From: Bidens hawaiensis
Taxonomy: Eukaryota; Streptophyta; Magnoliopsida; Asterales; Asteraceae
DNA: 64,000 nt
Assembly (NCBI GenBank): GCA_021521415.1
Contig: JAIQDT010010056.1
Coordinates: forward strand, 1 to 64,000
Direction: 5' to 3'
Shown here one piece after another: positions 25,601-37,525 of the stretch. Positions within the stretch are counted from its first letter, which is position 1. Each line of letters begins with the position of its first letter. Below the pieces are notes generated by a model that had not been told where the DNA came from, searched no databases, and saw only the letters and a program-made list of their open reading frames with translations. The position numbers and the translations under genes were made by a program.

Positions 25601-28600
25601 ATATCTGAAGCCATGCATATTTACTCAAACGAACGCCGTCTCTTGCTTCATGAACTTGTTGGCCACCCAAAAAATAATACTGTTTCAAATAAGCAAAAAC
25701 ACCATCAAAAGTTTGTAAAGGATCCGTGGCAAACGCTTCCATCACCATCACCAGGATTCGATTCGTTATCGAATAAAAATGCCAATAAAAAGATTGAAGA
25801 ACTAATGGATTCTATTGTCGTTCTGCTTCATTTTTCAAGTTCCCATTTTACCCCTGACGAGTCCCAGGGTGTCAAACGACCCACTGGGTCAATGGTGACC
25901 AGTGAAGGAACACCTGGATGTGAAGAATGCAGACGAGCTAAAAGACAAAAGGTAGAAGAAAAGAGTCCATCTCTCTCTGATGATGAAGACATTTGGTGGG
26001 TCAAGAAGGGTGTTACTCTTAAGTCAATGGAGCCTTTTAGAGCAATTGAGCCACCTGTCAAACCAGTCAAACAAGCCACACGAGGCAGACAAAAGACAGT
26101 CCGCAAGACTTCAAGTCTGGCTCAGTTAGCTGCTGCCCGAATTGAGGGTAGCCAGGGTGCATCCACTAGTCATGTATGTGATAGCAGAGTAAACTGTCCT
26201 AACCACCGAAATATTAACGGTAACGAACCCGATGTTTCAAAAACATCCGATTCAGTTAAAGCCGCTCATTTGGGAGATGTTTCTTCCATTGGGAATGCTC
26301 TGAAACGGGCACCATTAGATGAGAAACGGGTCGTTGTCGTGTGGTTGATGGATACAGTGAGGCAGCTTGTTGACGAGGCTGGTAAGGCTACTGAGACAGC
26401 ACCGAAAGTTGGGCATTTTGGTAGGAATTTGTCTCCGGTTGATGATAAAGGGTTGACAAAATGGAAGCTTGGTGAAGATGAGTTGTCAACCATCTTGTAC
26501 CTAATGGATGTGTGTGATGATTTGGTTTCTGCAGCCCGGTTTCTTGTTTGGTTATTGCCTAAAATTTCTATCAACCCGATTCCTACAGTTCATAGTGGAA
26601 GGAATGTTATGATTGTACAAAGGAGTGTTGAAAATCAATCATGTGCGGTTGGGGAGACGTTTATTTTGTCATCTCTCAGAAGGTTCTCTCTTTTTACAAT
26701 ACGGGTTGGGTAATGGTTCAAAATGGGTCCAGATTGAAAAAAGGTTCTTTTTATAACGAACAGGTTTGCAAACGGACTTGGTGGCTAGGCCTGCAAACAA
26801 ACAGAACGAACACGAACGTAGCATGTTTCTGTTTGCTCATTTAAAGCTAAACAAACGATTGAGCACGAACAATCAAACAAACGGTTTATTCTTCGTATGT
26901 TAAGAAAGTTAGTGTGTTCGTGTTTGTTTATTTTAATTTGTTACTAAACGAACAGTTCACGAACGTTAGTGAATGAACATAGCTTAATACTAACATAAGT
27001 ATATTAGGCCTAAAAATTTGTTAAAACTAGACTAAAATATAATAGGCCAAACAAATTTAGATGATTATGTGAATAAATGAACTTAAATGTAAATTAATAC
27101 ACATAAGTGTACGTAATGAACAAGGATTAATGGACATAAAGGAACGAATGTTCACGAACCTAAATGAACGAACAAGACATGTGTTCATGTTCTTTTGTTA
27201 AGCTAAATGGACAAAAACATTTGTTTGTGTTTGGTTTGTTCACAGGCCTAGTGGTGGCTCGTATGGCTGAGCTGACCCACTGACTTCTTTATCGACTTTT
27301 ATATCTTATTTTAAAACAAATTTTTATAGGTAATTAGGTACTTATGATTATAGAAACATTTTTATATTACAATAGTTATCTAAATAAGTACCTGATTACC
27401 TTGAATATAACAGTTTTGGAGGTTGTAATGCTGTATGCGTTAATTTTATATTGTAAAGATTCTTGATATGAATTATTAAACGTTTTGTGCAGGTATGAGA
27501 ACATACTTGCTGCAGCCAATCTTATACCAGAAACATTATCCTCCATGATGCATCGTGCTTCGGCAGTTATGTCATCTAATGGACGGGTTTCTGGTTCAGC
27601 GGCTCTAGTCTTTGCCCGCCAGATGTTAAAGAAATATGGCCACGTGGCAACTGTTGCTGACTGGATAAAAACCTTCAAGACCACAGCTGATAAAAGACTT
27701 GTTATGGAACTTGAATCTGGAAGATCATCAGATGGAGAATTTGGTTTCCCACTTGGCGTTCCCGCGGGGGTTCAAGATTTTGATGATTTTTTACTTAAAA
27801 AAGTAACCGGTGTTCGTATTTCACGGGTTGGGGTAAGCATGCGCGATACAGTTCAAAGGGTTATAGATGAAGCATTTCCTGTTTTTCATGGTCAAGAAAA
27901 GAAGGCTTTTACAATGAAAAAACCGACAGTTGAAAAACTTGATGACGTGTACCCGATAGCCCAACAGGTTGTAAAAGGGCTGTTGGATTGCATGAGACAA
28001 ACGGGCGGGGCGGCCCAAGAAGGCGACCCGACTTTAGTAGCGTTTGCGGTTTCTGCCATTGTTAGTAATATTGGGCAGGTGATTGGTAAGATTACCGACA
28101 TAACCCCGGCTTCATTAAACTTTGCACGGCACGTTTTACGGGTCCATCTCACATGTCTGTCACTGCTAAAAGATGCACTTGGTGAACGTCAAAGTCGGGT
28201 TTTTGAAATTGCTCTTGCAACTGAAGCTTCTTCTGCATTAACCCAAGTTTTCTCGCCTCCAAAAACCTCCCGTGGTCAACTACAACTTTCACCCAAAACA
28301 CGTGACTCGATGTCGGAAAACCCGATGCTTTCAAAAACTGCTAAAATGACAGGTGCGGTTTCTGCACTTGTTATTGAAGCTGTTCTTCAAGGTATAACTA
28401 CCCTTGAACGAATGGTAACTGTTTTGAGATTAAAAGACGGGATAAATGTGATACAGTTTATAAAGAGCACACGGTCTAATTCAAACGGGAATGTACGGTC
28501 TATAAGCGATTTCAAAACTGATAATTTGGTTGAAGTTTCAGTTCATTGGTTTAGGGTTCTTATTGGGAACTGCAGGACCGTTTCCGATGGCTTTATAGTC

Positions 28601-31600
28601 GAGCTTTTGGGTGAATCTTCCATTTTAGCGTTAACAAGACTCCAAAGAATGCTTCCTATTGACCTCGTTTTTCCACCTGCTTTTGCAATTTTAGGATTTT
28701 TGGTATGGAGACGGTTCATTCTTAATGCAAACGTTATGGTCCGTGACAACATTTCACAGTTATTTCATTCTTTAAAATCGGCTTTTAGTGATGCTGTAAA
28801 GCATTTGCCTTTTCGTGATGTATGCATGAGAGAATGTGCTACTTTATATGATCTTGTAGCAGCGGACACTAGTGACTCTGAGTTTGCTGTCATGTTGGAC
28901 ACAAGTGGGCCGGATACTCATTCAAAAATTTCTGCTTTTGTCCCTCTACGAGCCCGAGTCTTTCTAAACTCCATCATCGATTGTCAATTACCAAACGAAA
29001 TCATTTCTCACGATGACATGAATCGAGCTTCCGGGCACACTGATTTAAATGAGACGAAGCTTCTTGATAAGATTGTTCATGTTCTTGACACTTTGCAGCC
29101 AGCAAAGTTTCATTGGCAATGGGTTGAGCTTAGACTGTTATTAAACGAACAAGCCCTAATTGGAAAACTTGAAGCCCGTGACACTTCGTTAGTAGATGCT
29201 TTAAGATCATTATCACCAAACAATGAAAGTGCTGGGACTTCCGAGAATGAAAATAACTTTATTCAGATGGTGTTGACCCGACTGCTGGTGAGACCGGATG
29301 CTGCTCCTCTTTTTTCAGAGGTAGTGCACCGTCTTGGGAGGTTGTTAGAGGATGGTGTACTTCAGCAAGCAAAATGGTTTTTAAGAGGTCACGATGTTCT
29401 ATTTGGTCGGAAATCTATCCGTCAACGGTTAATTAATATAGCCGAGAGCAAAGGCTTGTCAACCAAGATTCAGTTTTCAAAACCTTGGGGTTGGTGTGGT
29501 TCATCTTCAATTCCAGGGCCCGTTAAAAAGGGAAACAAGAGGAAGTTTGAGACGGTTTCTTTTGAGGAAGGTGAGGTAGTTGATGATGGAAACGGGCCTG
29601 ACACAAAACAACATGCTTCTAGAACATTCGGTCCAGGTTCAGATGTTGAAGCCTTTATAGTTAGTCAACAGCACGTGACTGAAAAAGCGTTAATTGAATT
29701 ACTTCTTCCGTGCATTGACCAAAGCTCTGATGACTCACGGGTTACTTTTGCTAATGATATAATTAAGCAGATGAATGATATTGAACAGCAGATAAGTAAT
29801 GTTACTCATGGAATTAATAAACAAGCGGGCTCCATTGAAGGACCTGTGCCTAAGGTGAATACCCGTAAGGGTCTAAGAGGAGGTAGTCCTGCATTGGCTC
29901 GACGTCCCGCAGGACCCGTTGAAATGATGCTGCTGTCCCCGTCTGCGTTACGGGCTTCAATATCATTGCGTTTACAGCTACTTCTAAGATTACTTCCTTC
30001 AATCTGCGCCGATGGGTAAGTCTTGATAGAGGTTTGTTAACTTTTCGTTTTTATAAACTCATGTCTTTGATTTGTCAGGGAACCATCATTCCGTAACGTG
30101 AGGCACATGCTAGCTTCGGTGGTCCTTCGTCTTCTTGGAAGTAGGGTTATTCATGAGGATGCAGATCTTTGTAATCCAACTTCTGCAACCGCTGATCTGG
30201 GTGAAAGTCTCTATGATCGTTTATTATTGGTTCTACATGCACTCTTGAGCACCTCAAATCCCTACTGGCTCAGGTCAAAGTTTAATTCTAAGTCTACCCC
30301 TGAAGGTTCTAAGGACTCGAGTTCGTATGATCGTGATGTTGCAGAAAGTTTACAGGTTTGTATATTGTAAAATGACAACAATACCCTGTTTTTTTCTTAC
30401 ATCTGATTATCACCTTTTGAAATAGTTATACAAGGGTGTTTTTGTCTTCTAAAAACATTTTATCAATAAGCATGTTTAATTACTTCGTTTAGGCTTGTAA
30501 ACAAACTGAACGTTTGGTGGGGGAAATCCGTTTATGTTTGGTTAGTTACGTTTGAACAAAATTTTTTGTTCTTTTAGTTAAACGAATGAAGATGAACACA
30601 TGTCTTGTTCGTTGGTTTACGTTTGTTCAGTTATGTTTGTTTGTTTGTTTACGTTCATTTATGTTTGTTAGTTACGTTTGTTTAAGCTTGTTTGTTTGCA
30701 TTTGCCGATATATTCATTTATTTATTGGGCCCATTACAATGTAGTATAGTTTTTGTAACCTTCTATGCCCACCTCATTGTTGTTCACATTTACTATTGAA
30801 TGGTTTTAGCCTAGTTTTGTTAGTTCATCGATTTTCAGTTACGTTCATTTATACTGTTTGTGAAACAACACATCATCATCATCATCATCATCATCATCGT
30901 ACTCAGTATATCCCACCAATAGCAAAGCTATGTTAGGGTCTGAGGAGGGTAAGATGTAGACAGCCTTACCTCTACCCCATAGGGATAGAGAGGCTGCTGT
31001 TTGGTTAAAGTTAAGTGAGCAAATACGGACATGTTTCGGTTGTGTTTGTTCGGTTCGTTTAAAAGCCTAGCCAAGTTTTGAATTGGCAAATACTTAATAA
31101 TGCTATACTATCAGTACATTTCATTTGTATTAGTTACGCATTGATAACAATAGTTGCATTTAACTATCTTAATTTGATATAATTTTTTTTTAAATGGTAC
31201 AGAATGAGTTGGATGGCATGCAGTTACCAGATGCAGTCAGATGGCGGATTCAAACCGTCATGCCAGTCGTTTTCCACACTGCAAGATTCTCAGTCTCGTG
31301 CCAGCCGCCTAACGTTCCGCCTTCCGCCCTAAACTTTCTACAACCGAGTGTATCACTTCCCGGGCCACATTCTGGAAATCTTAGAAATAGTCAGCGTGCC
31401 ATCTCAAACGGGCCAGGAAAGTCCAGCAAGCCCGTAGCTTCTCAACCCGATTCTGACATAGAGATTGACCCATGGACCCTTTTGGAAAACGGAGCAGGAT
31501 CCGGTCCGTCTTCCATAAACGCAGCTGCAATTGCGGGAACCGATCATGGTAATCTCAAGGCGTCAAGCTGGCTCAAGGGTGCGGTTAGGATTAGGAGGAT

Positions 31601-31640
31601 GGATCTGACTTACATCGGTGCCATAGATGACGACAGCTGA
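22683..31640 (+). CDS. MED12: Mediator complex subunit 12 (MED12), one frameshift
   Basis: MED12 is the large subunit of the Mediator kinase module (with CDK8, cyclin C and MED13), acting in the nucleus on RNA polymerase II transcription; the Arabidopsis gene is also called CCT/CRP. Coding exons: 22683-22807, 22884-22943, 23104-23209, 23292-23360, 23434-23487, 23657-23764, 23844-23993, 24059-24403, 24492-26682, 27493-30015, 30079-30355, 31203-31640. All junctions are GT-AG and phases agree, giving about 2,148 residues, near the Arabidopsis length. Landmarks: start MQRYHATNCTSAV; Med12 domain at about residues 175-235 (LSQQHKRLRSLADH, RNNVPLLRATWF); LHFKWWY; TPGCEECRRAKRQK; LQPAKFHWQWVELRLLLNEQ; RKGLRGGSP; end DLTYIGAIDDDS. 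The frame slips by one base at the T-run 25304-25309 in exon 9 (of 12 coding); one more T would join HFF to QSPGPLHDIVVCWIDQ. This is either a real disabling deletion or a base-calling error. Confidence 0.95.
26683..27492 (+). other. MED12 intron carrying a hAT-like MITE
   Basis: An 810-bp intron between TCAGAAG|GT and GTGCAG|GTATGAG. More than half of it is the MITE at 26787-27251. Confidence 0.85.
26787..27251. mobile_element. hAT-like MITE in a MED12 intron, 8-bp target duplication
   Basis: This 465-bp element has inverted ends (AGGCCTGCAAACAAAC and the complement of GGTTTGTTCACAGGCCTAG). It is flanked on both sides by TGGTGGCT (26779-26786 and 27252-27259). An 8-bp duplication is characteristic of hAT elements. 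The interior is rich in CGAACA/TGTTCG words and has no ORF. Confidence 0.85.
30491..31068. mobile_element. MITE-like element related to the one at 26787
   Basis: The left end AGGCTTGTAAACAAACTGAA and the complement of the right end, AGGCTTTTAAACGAACCGAA, are inverted repeats. They resemble the 26,787-27,251 element in ends and in GTTTG-rich interior. No clear target duplication is visible. It has been invaded by a SINE-like fragment. Confidence 0.6.
30869..31003 (-). mobile_element. SINE-like fragment with (CAT)n tail
   Basis: From a (CAT)9-10 run the sequence continues CGTACTCAGTATATCCCACC and then GTAAGATGTAGACAGCCTTA, ending GGGATAGAGAGGCTGCT. The same sequence in the other orientation occurs at 50,955-51,060. 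The motif resembles the body of a widespread plant SINE family with a GGTAAGGCTG core; the family name is uncertain. Confidence 0.6.
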
Positions 31641-33264
31641 TTGTAACTTCCCAAAAGTCAAAGTCAAACCCAGTTTCAGGTAATCATTAACTTGTAAAAC
31701 TACCATTTTGGGTCAGCCTCCTAACCAGCAACAAGCAGTTTTTGTGGTCGATCTTATTCTTTTTGGCTCAGTCCTGAACTGTACGGTTCGGTGATTTGTT
31801 GTATATATAGGGATATCATTTGACCTACTCAAACAACAATATGTGTAAAAGAAAAAGAAAAATGGTCAGCAGTTGTCTGTTTTGTTGGATGCTTTAGGAA
31901 TGCTGAGCTGGATAATATTTATATCTTGCTCTCACATACACCTGTGTATTACTGTTGTTTGATCAGGTAGAATCTAGAGCAATAAACTTGTATTACATGT
32001 AGTGAAAGTTGACTTTGTATTCGGATTTGACTATTTTTGCTCTAGATGTTTTGTGCTTTGTTTCATGAATGTGGATGTATCACATGTTATTAGATGTCAT
32101 ATTTCTGTAGCAAGTAATGACATTGTTTTAACTGTCTGACCGAATGTACGGAAACAGAGAGATGATTGTCTTTTTTTAGTTATCGTTTTGATTTGAGAAG
32201 AATTACATGGGATTTTGAAGACATTGTTGTTAAACTCTAGTAGCAAGTTTTTGTTACAGATTCTGGATTATATTTTCAAGTTCTTGTGTCCCATTATAAT
32301 TTTGAGAATTTTTTTTAAAGGTTTTAAAAAAATAAATCAACTTTTTCTTGTTGTCTTAATTTTAACTTGCATTTTCATTGCAATTTTTTACTTTTTTTTT
32401 ATATTTATTTTTTTGTACTTGTGTTTCAATTTGGTATTCTTTGCAAATGCCATGTGTCCATTTTCTGTATTTTCTATTATTTCTGCATCTTTTTCGTTCT
32501 TTTTTTTATGATTTTATATAAATGTACTTTATTTATTTTTATTCAAGCTCTATATGTTCCGAAAAGCTATTTGCAGATTTGAAGTTCAGATTCTATTTTT
32601 TCTTCAAGAACTGAAATCTGAATATTGATTTAAACAATAATAAATTGGATCTTTATATATATATTTGGAGATTTTAATGTCCCAATTCTTGATTTTTAAT
32701 CTTATTGAACTCTACTAAATTCTAGTTTTTTTTTTCTTTTCAAGAAACACAAGATCAGATTCATGATTTTATAGCATTCTTTTTATAGCTATTGTTTGTT
32801 GATTTGCAGGGTAGGGTGTTCAAAGAAGAGAGAAAGATCTCTTGTTTTTGTTTTCTTTCCTCTTATTTTCGAATTTCTTAATTTTCTTCAAGAATGGGAG
32901 AGGGTTGAGATCTCCGTGGCGGTGGCGGCGTCTGCGATGGTCATTATATTTATAGTAAACATATAGACCCAAAAGAGTAACTAGGGTCCAGATTGAATAA
33001 TAATAATACAATTTTTGTTGTTGTCATGACAATGTAATGCAATTAAAACTTATGCATGTAACAGCTATTGTTGTAACGTATATGATCAAAGATGTTTGTT
33101 TAATCTAGCCTAAGTTTATGAAACAACTTGCAAACAAAGCAGATTAATAACTTAACAGCGAACCGGAATCAATTTTCGACCTTTAGATAAGTTTTGCTTT
33201 TGAGACCTATTGAACTTGAAGATTTGGTTGTCAAAACAAGTAGAAAATGTTACAAAAGTAAGGC
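31641..33264. other. MED12 3' region and spacer to RopGEF
   Basis: The MED12 3' UTR probably ends soon after AATAAA at 31981-31986. The remainder is AT- and T-rich. Small open frames at 32,215-32,582 and 32,820-33,011 are low-complexity and unsupported. Confidence 0.55.
31981..31986 (+). terminator. Possible MED12 poly(A) signal
   Basis: AATAAA lies 341 bp after the stop codon, in a T-rich context. It is the only perfect signal close behind the stop. Confidence 0.5.
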
Positions 33265-34762
33265 CTAACATTCTTCTTGGTGGTCTGTCATTGATTTATC
33301 TACAAACAATACATCTTCAATCCAACCAACAATATTATATGCCAAGCCTTCCAAAACCCTTGAGTAGCTTTCCAATATAGCTTGTCCCACATCCTATTAA
33401 GTAAAAACAATGTAACCTTTTCAAAACATTATGCCAAGTACACCATTGTACTTACCTTATTGTATTGAATCTTGGTGTTGTTTGCGCAAGTTCCGGGAAC
33501 CGTTGTTTCAAACTAAACAGCAAAATTTCCGCTCTTTCGGCTAGTACAACGTTTTTGTCACCCTCCATGTGTTGTTTAACATTTTCCCATGACGATTTTG
33601 GATAGTTTGAGCATGCTTTTTGCCTCCATGTGTACATCGAGGCCTCAATACGATCAGCCAACTCAAGTGCTTCGTGTTCTGAACTTATGTTGAGACAATC
33701 AAGAAGGTATTCAGGAGCGAATCTGTTTGTAGAAATCATGTACCGGTATATTGTATCACCCACACTAGTTCTTCCACTCTGAAAGTAAATATAAAAACAG
33801 TGTTCATCTTATTCAATAGTGCAGTAATTAATATTGTTTCCATAATGATGGCCAACTTATACAAAAAATAAACAAGTACCTTAGGAAGAGAAGTGATGTA
33901 CGAATGCGGGATTGACATATCAGAAAGAATGCTGCTGTTAATTGCCATTGCTGCTTTGTGTATTTGATTTGCTGAGTCGCGTTTCTGTTTCAAATGTTTT
34001 CTGGCGGTATCCGAGAGGCCGCCAGCTGGCGCACAGGGAAGCGGGAGCCACCATCTGTCTTCTGTCCTTTGAGGCTGAGGAACTCCTCGGAATGACCCGC
34101 TTCGCAAGTTTCCCGACATGCTTCCTTGTTCGTCGTACCAGAACTCTGTTTCTTCGAAACTATCCAATATTTCCTATAATGCAAACAACATAGGAGTCAT
34201 TTTCAATATTCAAAGATTTTCTTTTTTTTTTCTTTTTTTTTTTGTATAAAACAAAAGAATAAACGCAATGGCCTTACTATGAGAAGCGCATCGAGTTTAA
34301 TTAACGCAGGGAGGTTGATATCAATATCTGATCTCGGCCGACTCATCATCATCTGAAAATTATTCAAACAAAACCTATCAGAAAATGCATAACAATCATG
34401 AATGGTCAACTTAACAAAGATTTGATTGTGAACAATGACTGGCTTTTCGACAATGCAAAAACATCAAGATCACAGGTTTTGTTTTGTTTTTTATTGAATT
34501 TATATTTCTATCATTGCTAAATAATATTGCCAACTGCAGCCAAGTATTTATTGCAAAAATATATTTTTTTATATTATTTGGATTACAAAAATATAATGGT
34601 ATGAGTGGGATTATACTAGGTACTTGTGCTTATGTGTTTGTTACCTCCATGGATGGTTTGTTTTGCAAGTTTTGTGAAGCCAGGACGAATTCAACGATGT
34701 AATCACACACAGATAGTAAGCAAGTCATTTCCCTTTTCCACATCCTCTTTATATCCGGAAAC
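33265..34762 (-). pseudogene. RopGEF, 3' part (PRONE domain), cut by retrotransposon
   Basis: RopGEFs load GTP onto plant ROP GTPases at the plasma membrane through the PRONE domain. This part holds the rest of exon 3 (34762-34645), exon 4 (34352-34278), exon 5 (34173-33880), exon 6 (33778-33456) and exon 7 (33393-33265, stop TAG). PRONE landmarks: [129 protein letters not shown]. Exon 6 carries a single-base loss at about 33,470-33,480: after FPELAQTT the frame continues as TKIQYNK only one base over, and only then do the phases into exon 7 agree. The 5' part lies beyond 50,570. Confidence 0.9.
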
Positions 34763-34767
34763 AACGG
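34763..34767. repeat. Target-site duplication AACGG (left copy)
   Basis: AACGG directly before the 5' LTR; the same five bases follow the 3' LTR at 50570-50574. Removing the element and one copy restores RopGEF exon 3 as RLEPLFPDIKRMW. Confidence 0.95.
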
Positions 34768-35787
34768 TGAAGAGGTATGTACCCGCCTCAACACCGAGCA
34801 AGGCGGGTCAACCCACAAGATAAAGACATTATGAAGGCACAAAGCCAAAACCTATGCGCATGGCGCATACAAAACATGCTCAGGCATCATATGCCCAGGC
34901 ACACATATGCTCGCGCATCACATCAGCGCGCGGCGCATATCACATGCTCGTGCATATCACATCTGCCCGGGCACACATATGCTCGCGCATCACATATGCG
35001 CGCAGCGCATCAGCGCGCGGCGCATATCACATGCTCGTGCATATCACATCTGCGCATGAAATATCTGCGCGTGAGAATAAAGAGAAGACCTCGCGCATCC
35101 TCAGGATGGGCGCATATCACACGTGCACATAATCAACCTCGTCCTTATCCAAATCAGGATTCGGGCAACCTTGATTGTGCACGTCAGACAACCTTCCAGA
35201 AGGCATCTTTTTAAGGAGTAAGAATATGCTGATGTTGACAGCTGCCAAATGAAAGGTCGACAACTCAGCATGACACATGTGTTACCACGTTATTACAACC
35301 AACGAGAAAGCGCCAGGTGTCCCAGAGGACACGTGGCGCAGTGCGATTGGAGGAGGCCAACGAGGTTGAGCCCAATCAGTGGAAACCCTAGCATTATAAA
35401 TACAACATCAACTCCACTTTGATGACACATTCATACTCAATCATTGACAGTTACAGGCAGTGATATCACATTCAATCATATTGAATTACATTCACTCACA
35501 GTCAGTTACATACAAACACACAGTCTCACAATCAGAGGGTATTCAGCTATTAAGCAATACTCTTGAGATTCCCTTACACACATTATCATCTTCTCCACAA
35601 TATACTGATTCTCACGCCGGAGGGTTACCCCAAAGAGGACCCCTCTGTCCCTTTCTGAGGGGTAAGTAACGGCGCTGTTCATTTTGTAGGTGGAAGAACA
35701 CGGATCTAGAAGAACCATCGGTGAAATAGTATAATCACACCCGAGGAAAGTAGATCTGCTACCAGTGAGTAGATCCACGTTTCTTCA
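34768..35787 (+). repeat. 5' LTR of the Tat element
   Basis: It starts TGAAGAGGTATGTACCCGCC and ends CCACGTTTCTTCA, followed directly by the primer site. It holds an internal duplication of GCGC-rich words (34,900-35,070, GCGCATATCACATGCTCGTG twice) and a TATA box (TTATAAATAC, about 35,395). Open frames across the GCGC-rich part are repeated in the 3' LTR and are not treated as genes. Confidence 0.95.
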
Positions 35788-35799
35788 TTGGCGCCATCC
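35788..35799 (+). promoter_or_regulatory. Primer binding site (TTGGCGCCATCC)
   Basis: TGGCGCC follows the LTR directly, after one T. The TGGCGCC start matches primer sites used by Tat/Athila elements; the exact tRNA was not determined. Confidence 0.7.
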
Positions 35800-35851
35800 A
35801 CTATTACATCGGCAATCAGATCTCATCAGATCTACATAAAAATCAATCACC

Positions 35852-37525
35852 ATGGTTTCTGGCGTTCGTAACGTTGATCAAGCTCTGGAGGATATTGAAC
35901 GTGAGGGTGTTAACGACGGACAGCAGGTTCTGAGGGTTCCGCGTGATTCTACGCGTACCACCAGCAACCGTCCCTTCGTCACAACCCCTCACGGCCAGAC
36001 TGAAACTCCTCCAGACGATCTCATGTTACAGAATATGGCCGGCGCAAAACTGAAAGGACCAATGGGTCCAGAAGAAGAAACAAATGATCCAAATGAATGG
36101 CTCATAAACGAGCAGCGGCGTCTGATGGAAAAGTACACTGAAATGGTCAAACAGAAGAAGCTAGCCGACCAAACACAAAGGCAAGCGTTTGATAAGCAGA
36201 CTACAAAAAGGCCGCGAGCGCCGGAAGAAAGACATTCTATTCACACTGCACACACTGAGTTCAGTGATGAAGAAGTGCATAGCATGAGGAAGACGCGGGA
36301 TACTCATGCAGGAGGCTCACAGCTCCGCGCGCCTGTGAACATGGCGCCTGGAGCCAGAGCCGATCTGGATCTGCACATGCCGTACAGCCCACCAGTCAGA
36401 GGGCAAGTGGACGTAACCACACCCTACAGACCAGCCATCTTGGTAAAACACTCAAAGTTCACTGCGCGCATCGCGCAGGCTCCCATCCAGCACAAGACCA
36501 AGATGCCAAGTGGTTTGGGTAAGTATGACGGCACGACAGATCCAGACGATTTCTTGCAAGGTTTTTACAACACGGGAAACCTGGAGAGCTGGACGATGCC
36601 AACATGGTGTCATATGTTTGCTCGCTGCCTAACGGGCGCGGCCCGAGTATGGTTCGAGAGCTTGCCGACTGGGCAAATTGATGGGTTCGAGGAACTATTA
36701 GAAAAGTTCCAAGCCCACTTCGTACAGCAGCGCAGGCACACGCGCGATCCTGATGACATCATGCACTGCGTACGCAGGAATGATGAAACGATTGAAGATT
36801 ACATCACTCGGTTCAATCAGGAGTCTCTGGCAATCGGAGGTATAACCGAGCAACTCCTGCACGTGGCCTTTATACAAGGCGCGCGCAGTGATCAATTACG
36901 AAGAGCTCTCGTGAGCAAAGATGGCATGCCCACCACGTGGGCCAAGTTAATGGAGGCATCGCGAGTTTTCGCGAGAAATGAAAAACAGATTGCCCAAGAT
37001 AGGGCAAGAGAAAGAGCGCATCAGGCTGAATCACCGCGCAGCAAAGAGAAGAGGGCCAAACAGAACTCTGTATGGTCCAGGTTGCAGCCAACAAGTTTTT
37101 CTTCCGCAGAAAAGCAAGCGCAACCAAGCTCACCCCAGCCCCAAAAAGATGCTCGTAATCGCGGGGATGGTGACAAGAGGGAGGGCGGCAGAGATCCTAG
37201 CAGACCTCTGCCAAGAATATGGACACCCCTCACTAAAACACCTTCACAGGTGTTAAGTACTGAGAATGTTCAATTCAAGCCCCCCAAGCAACTACACTAC
37301 AAGGGACCGCAAAACAGTGGCAAATATTGTGAATTTCACAGGTCCCCGGGCCACAACACCGACGCATGCCATCATTTAAAGGATGTGATCGAGAAGGATG
37401 TAAAATCAGGCAGGCTGGCTCACTTGGTGAAAAACCAAAGAATAGAAGATGAGCAACCGGAAGGAGCCTCTGCCAGCAAGAAATACAAAAGAATCTGTGT
37501 GGCTGAGGGGGGACGACAAGGGTAG
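35852..37525 (+). CDS. Tat element gag
   Basis: 557 codons. Residues about 1-200 are polar and basic. The capsid-like retrotransposon gag domain lies at about 215-370 (ARVWFESLPTGQIDGFEELL, then FVQQRRHTRDPDDI and YITRFNQESLAIGG). A single knuckle-like CEFHRSPGHNTDAC lies at about residue 491. Gag should form the particle that packages element RNA. It ends with TAG at 37523-37525. The pol frame follows in the same phase with no other stop, so gag and pol are separated by one stop codon only. Confidence 0.9.
   Translation: MVSGVRNVDQALEDIEREGVNDGQQVLRVPRDSTRTTSNRPFVTTPHGQTETPPDDLMLQNMAGAKLKGPMGPEEETNDPNEWLINEQRRLMEKYTEMVKQKKLADQTQRQAFDKQTTKRPRAPEERHSIHTAHTEFSDEEVHSMRKTRDTHAGGSQLRAPVNMAPGARADLDLHMPYSPPVRGQVDVTTPYRPAILVKHSKFTARIAQAPIQHKTKMPSGLGKYDGTTDPDDFLQGFYNTGNLESWTMPTWCHMFARCLTGAARVWFESLPTGQIDGFEELLEKFQAHFVQQRRHTRDPDDIMHCVRRNDETIEDYITRFNQESLAIGGITEQLLHVAFIQGARSDQLRRALVSKDGMPTTWAKLMEASRVFARNEKQIAQDRARERAHQAESPRSKEKRAKQNSVWSRLQPTSFSSAEKQAQPSSPQPQKDARNRGDGDKREGGRDPSRPLPRIWTPLTKTPSQVLSTENVQFKPPKQLHYKGPQNSGKYCEFHRSPGHNTDACHHLKDVIEKDVKSGRLAHLVKNQRIEDEQPEGASASKKYKRICVAEGGRQG

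Larger units (their letters stand above)
30356..31202 (+). other. MED12 last intron with nested mobile DNA
   Basis: An 847-bp intron (TACAG|GTTTGT to GGTACAG|AATGAG). It holds a second MITE-like element and, inside that, a SINE-like fragment. Confidence 0.8.

Noticed and set aside
32215..33011. Small Phe/Leu-rich or Lys-rich open frames
   Set aside because: They are low-complexity translations of T-rich spacer.
34777..35214. Open frames starting MYPPQH in the Tat LTR (also at 49559)
   Set aside because: They are repeated in both LTRs and made by GCGCAT-type repeats; no domain is visible.
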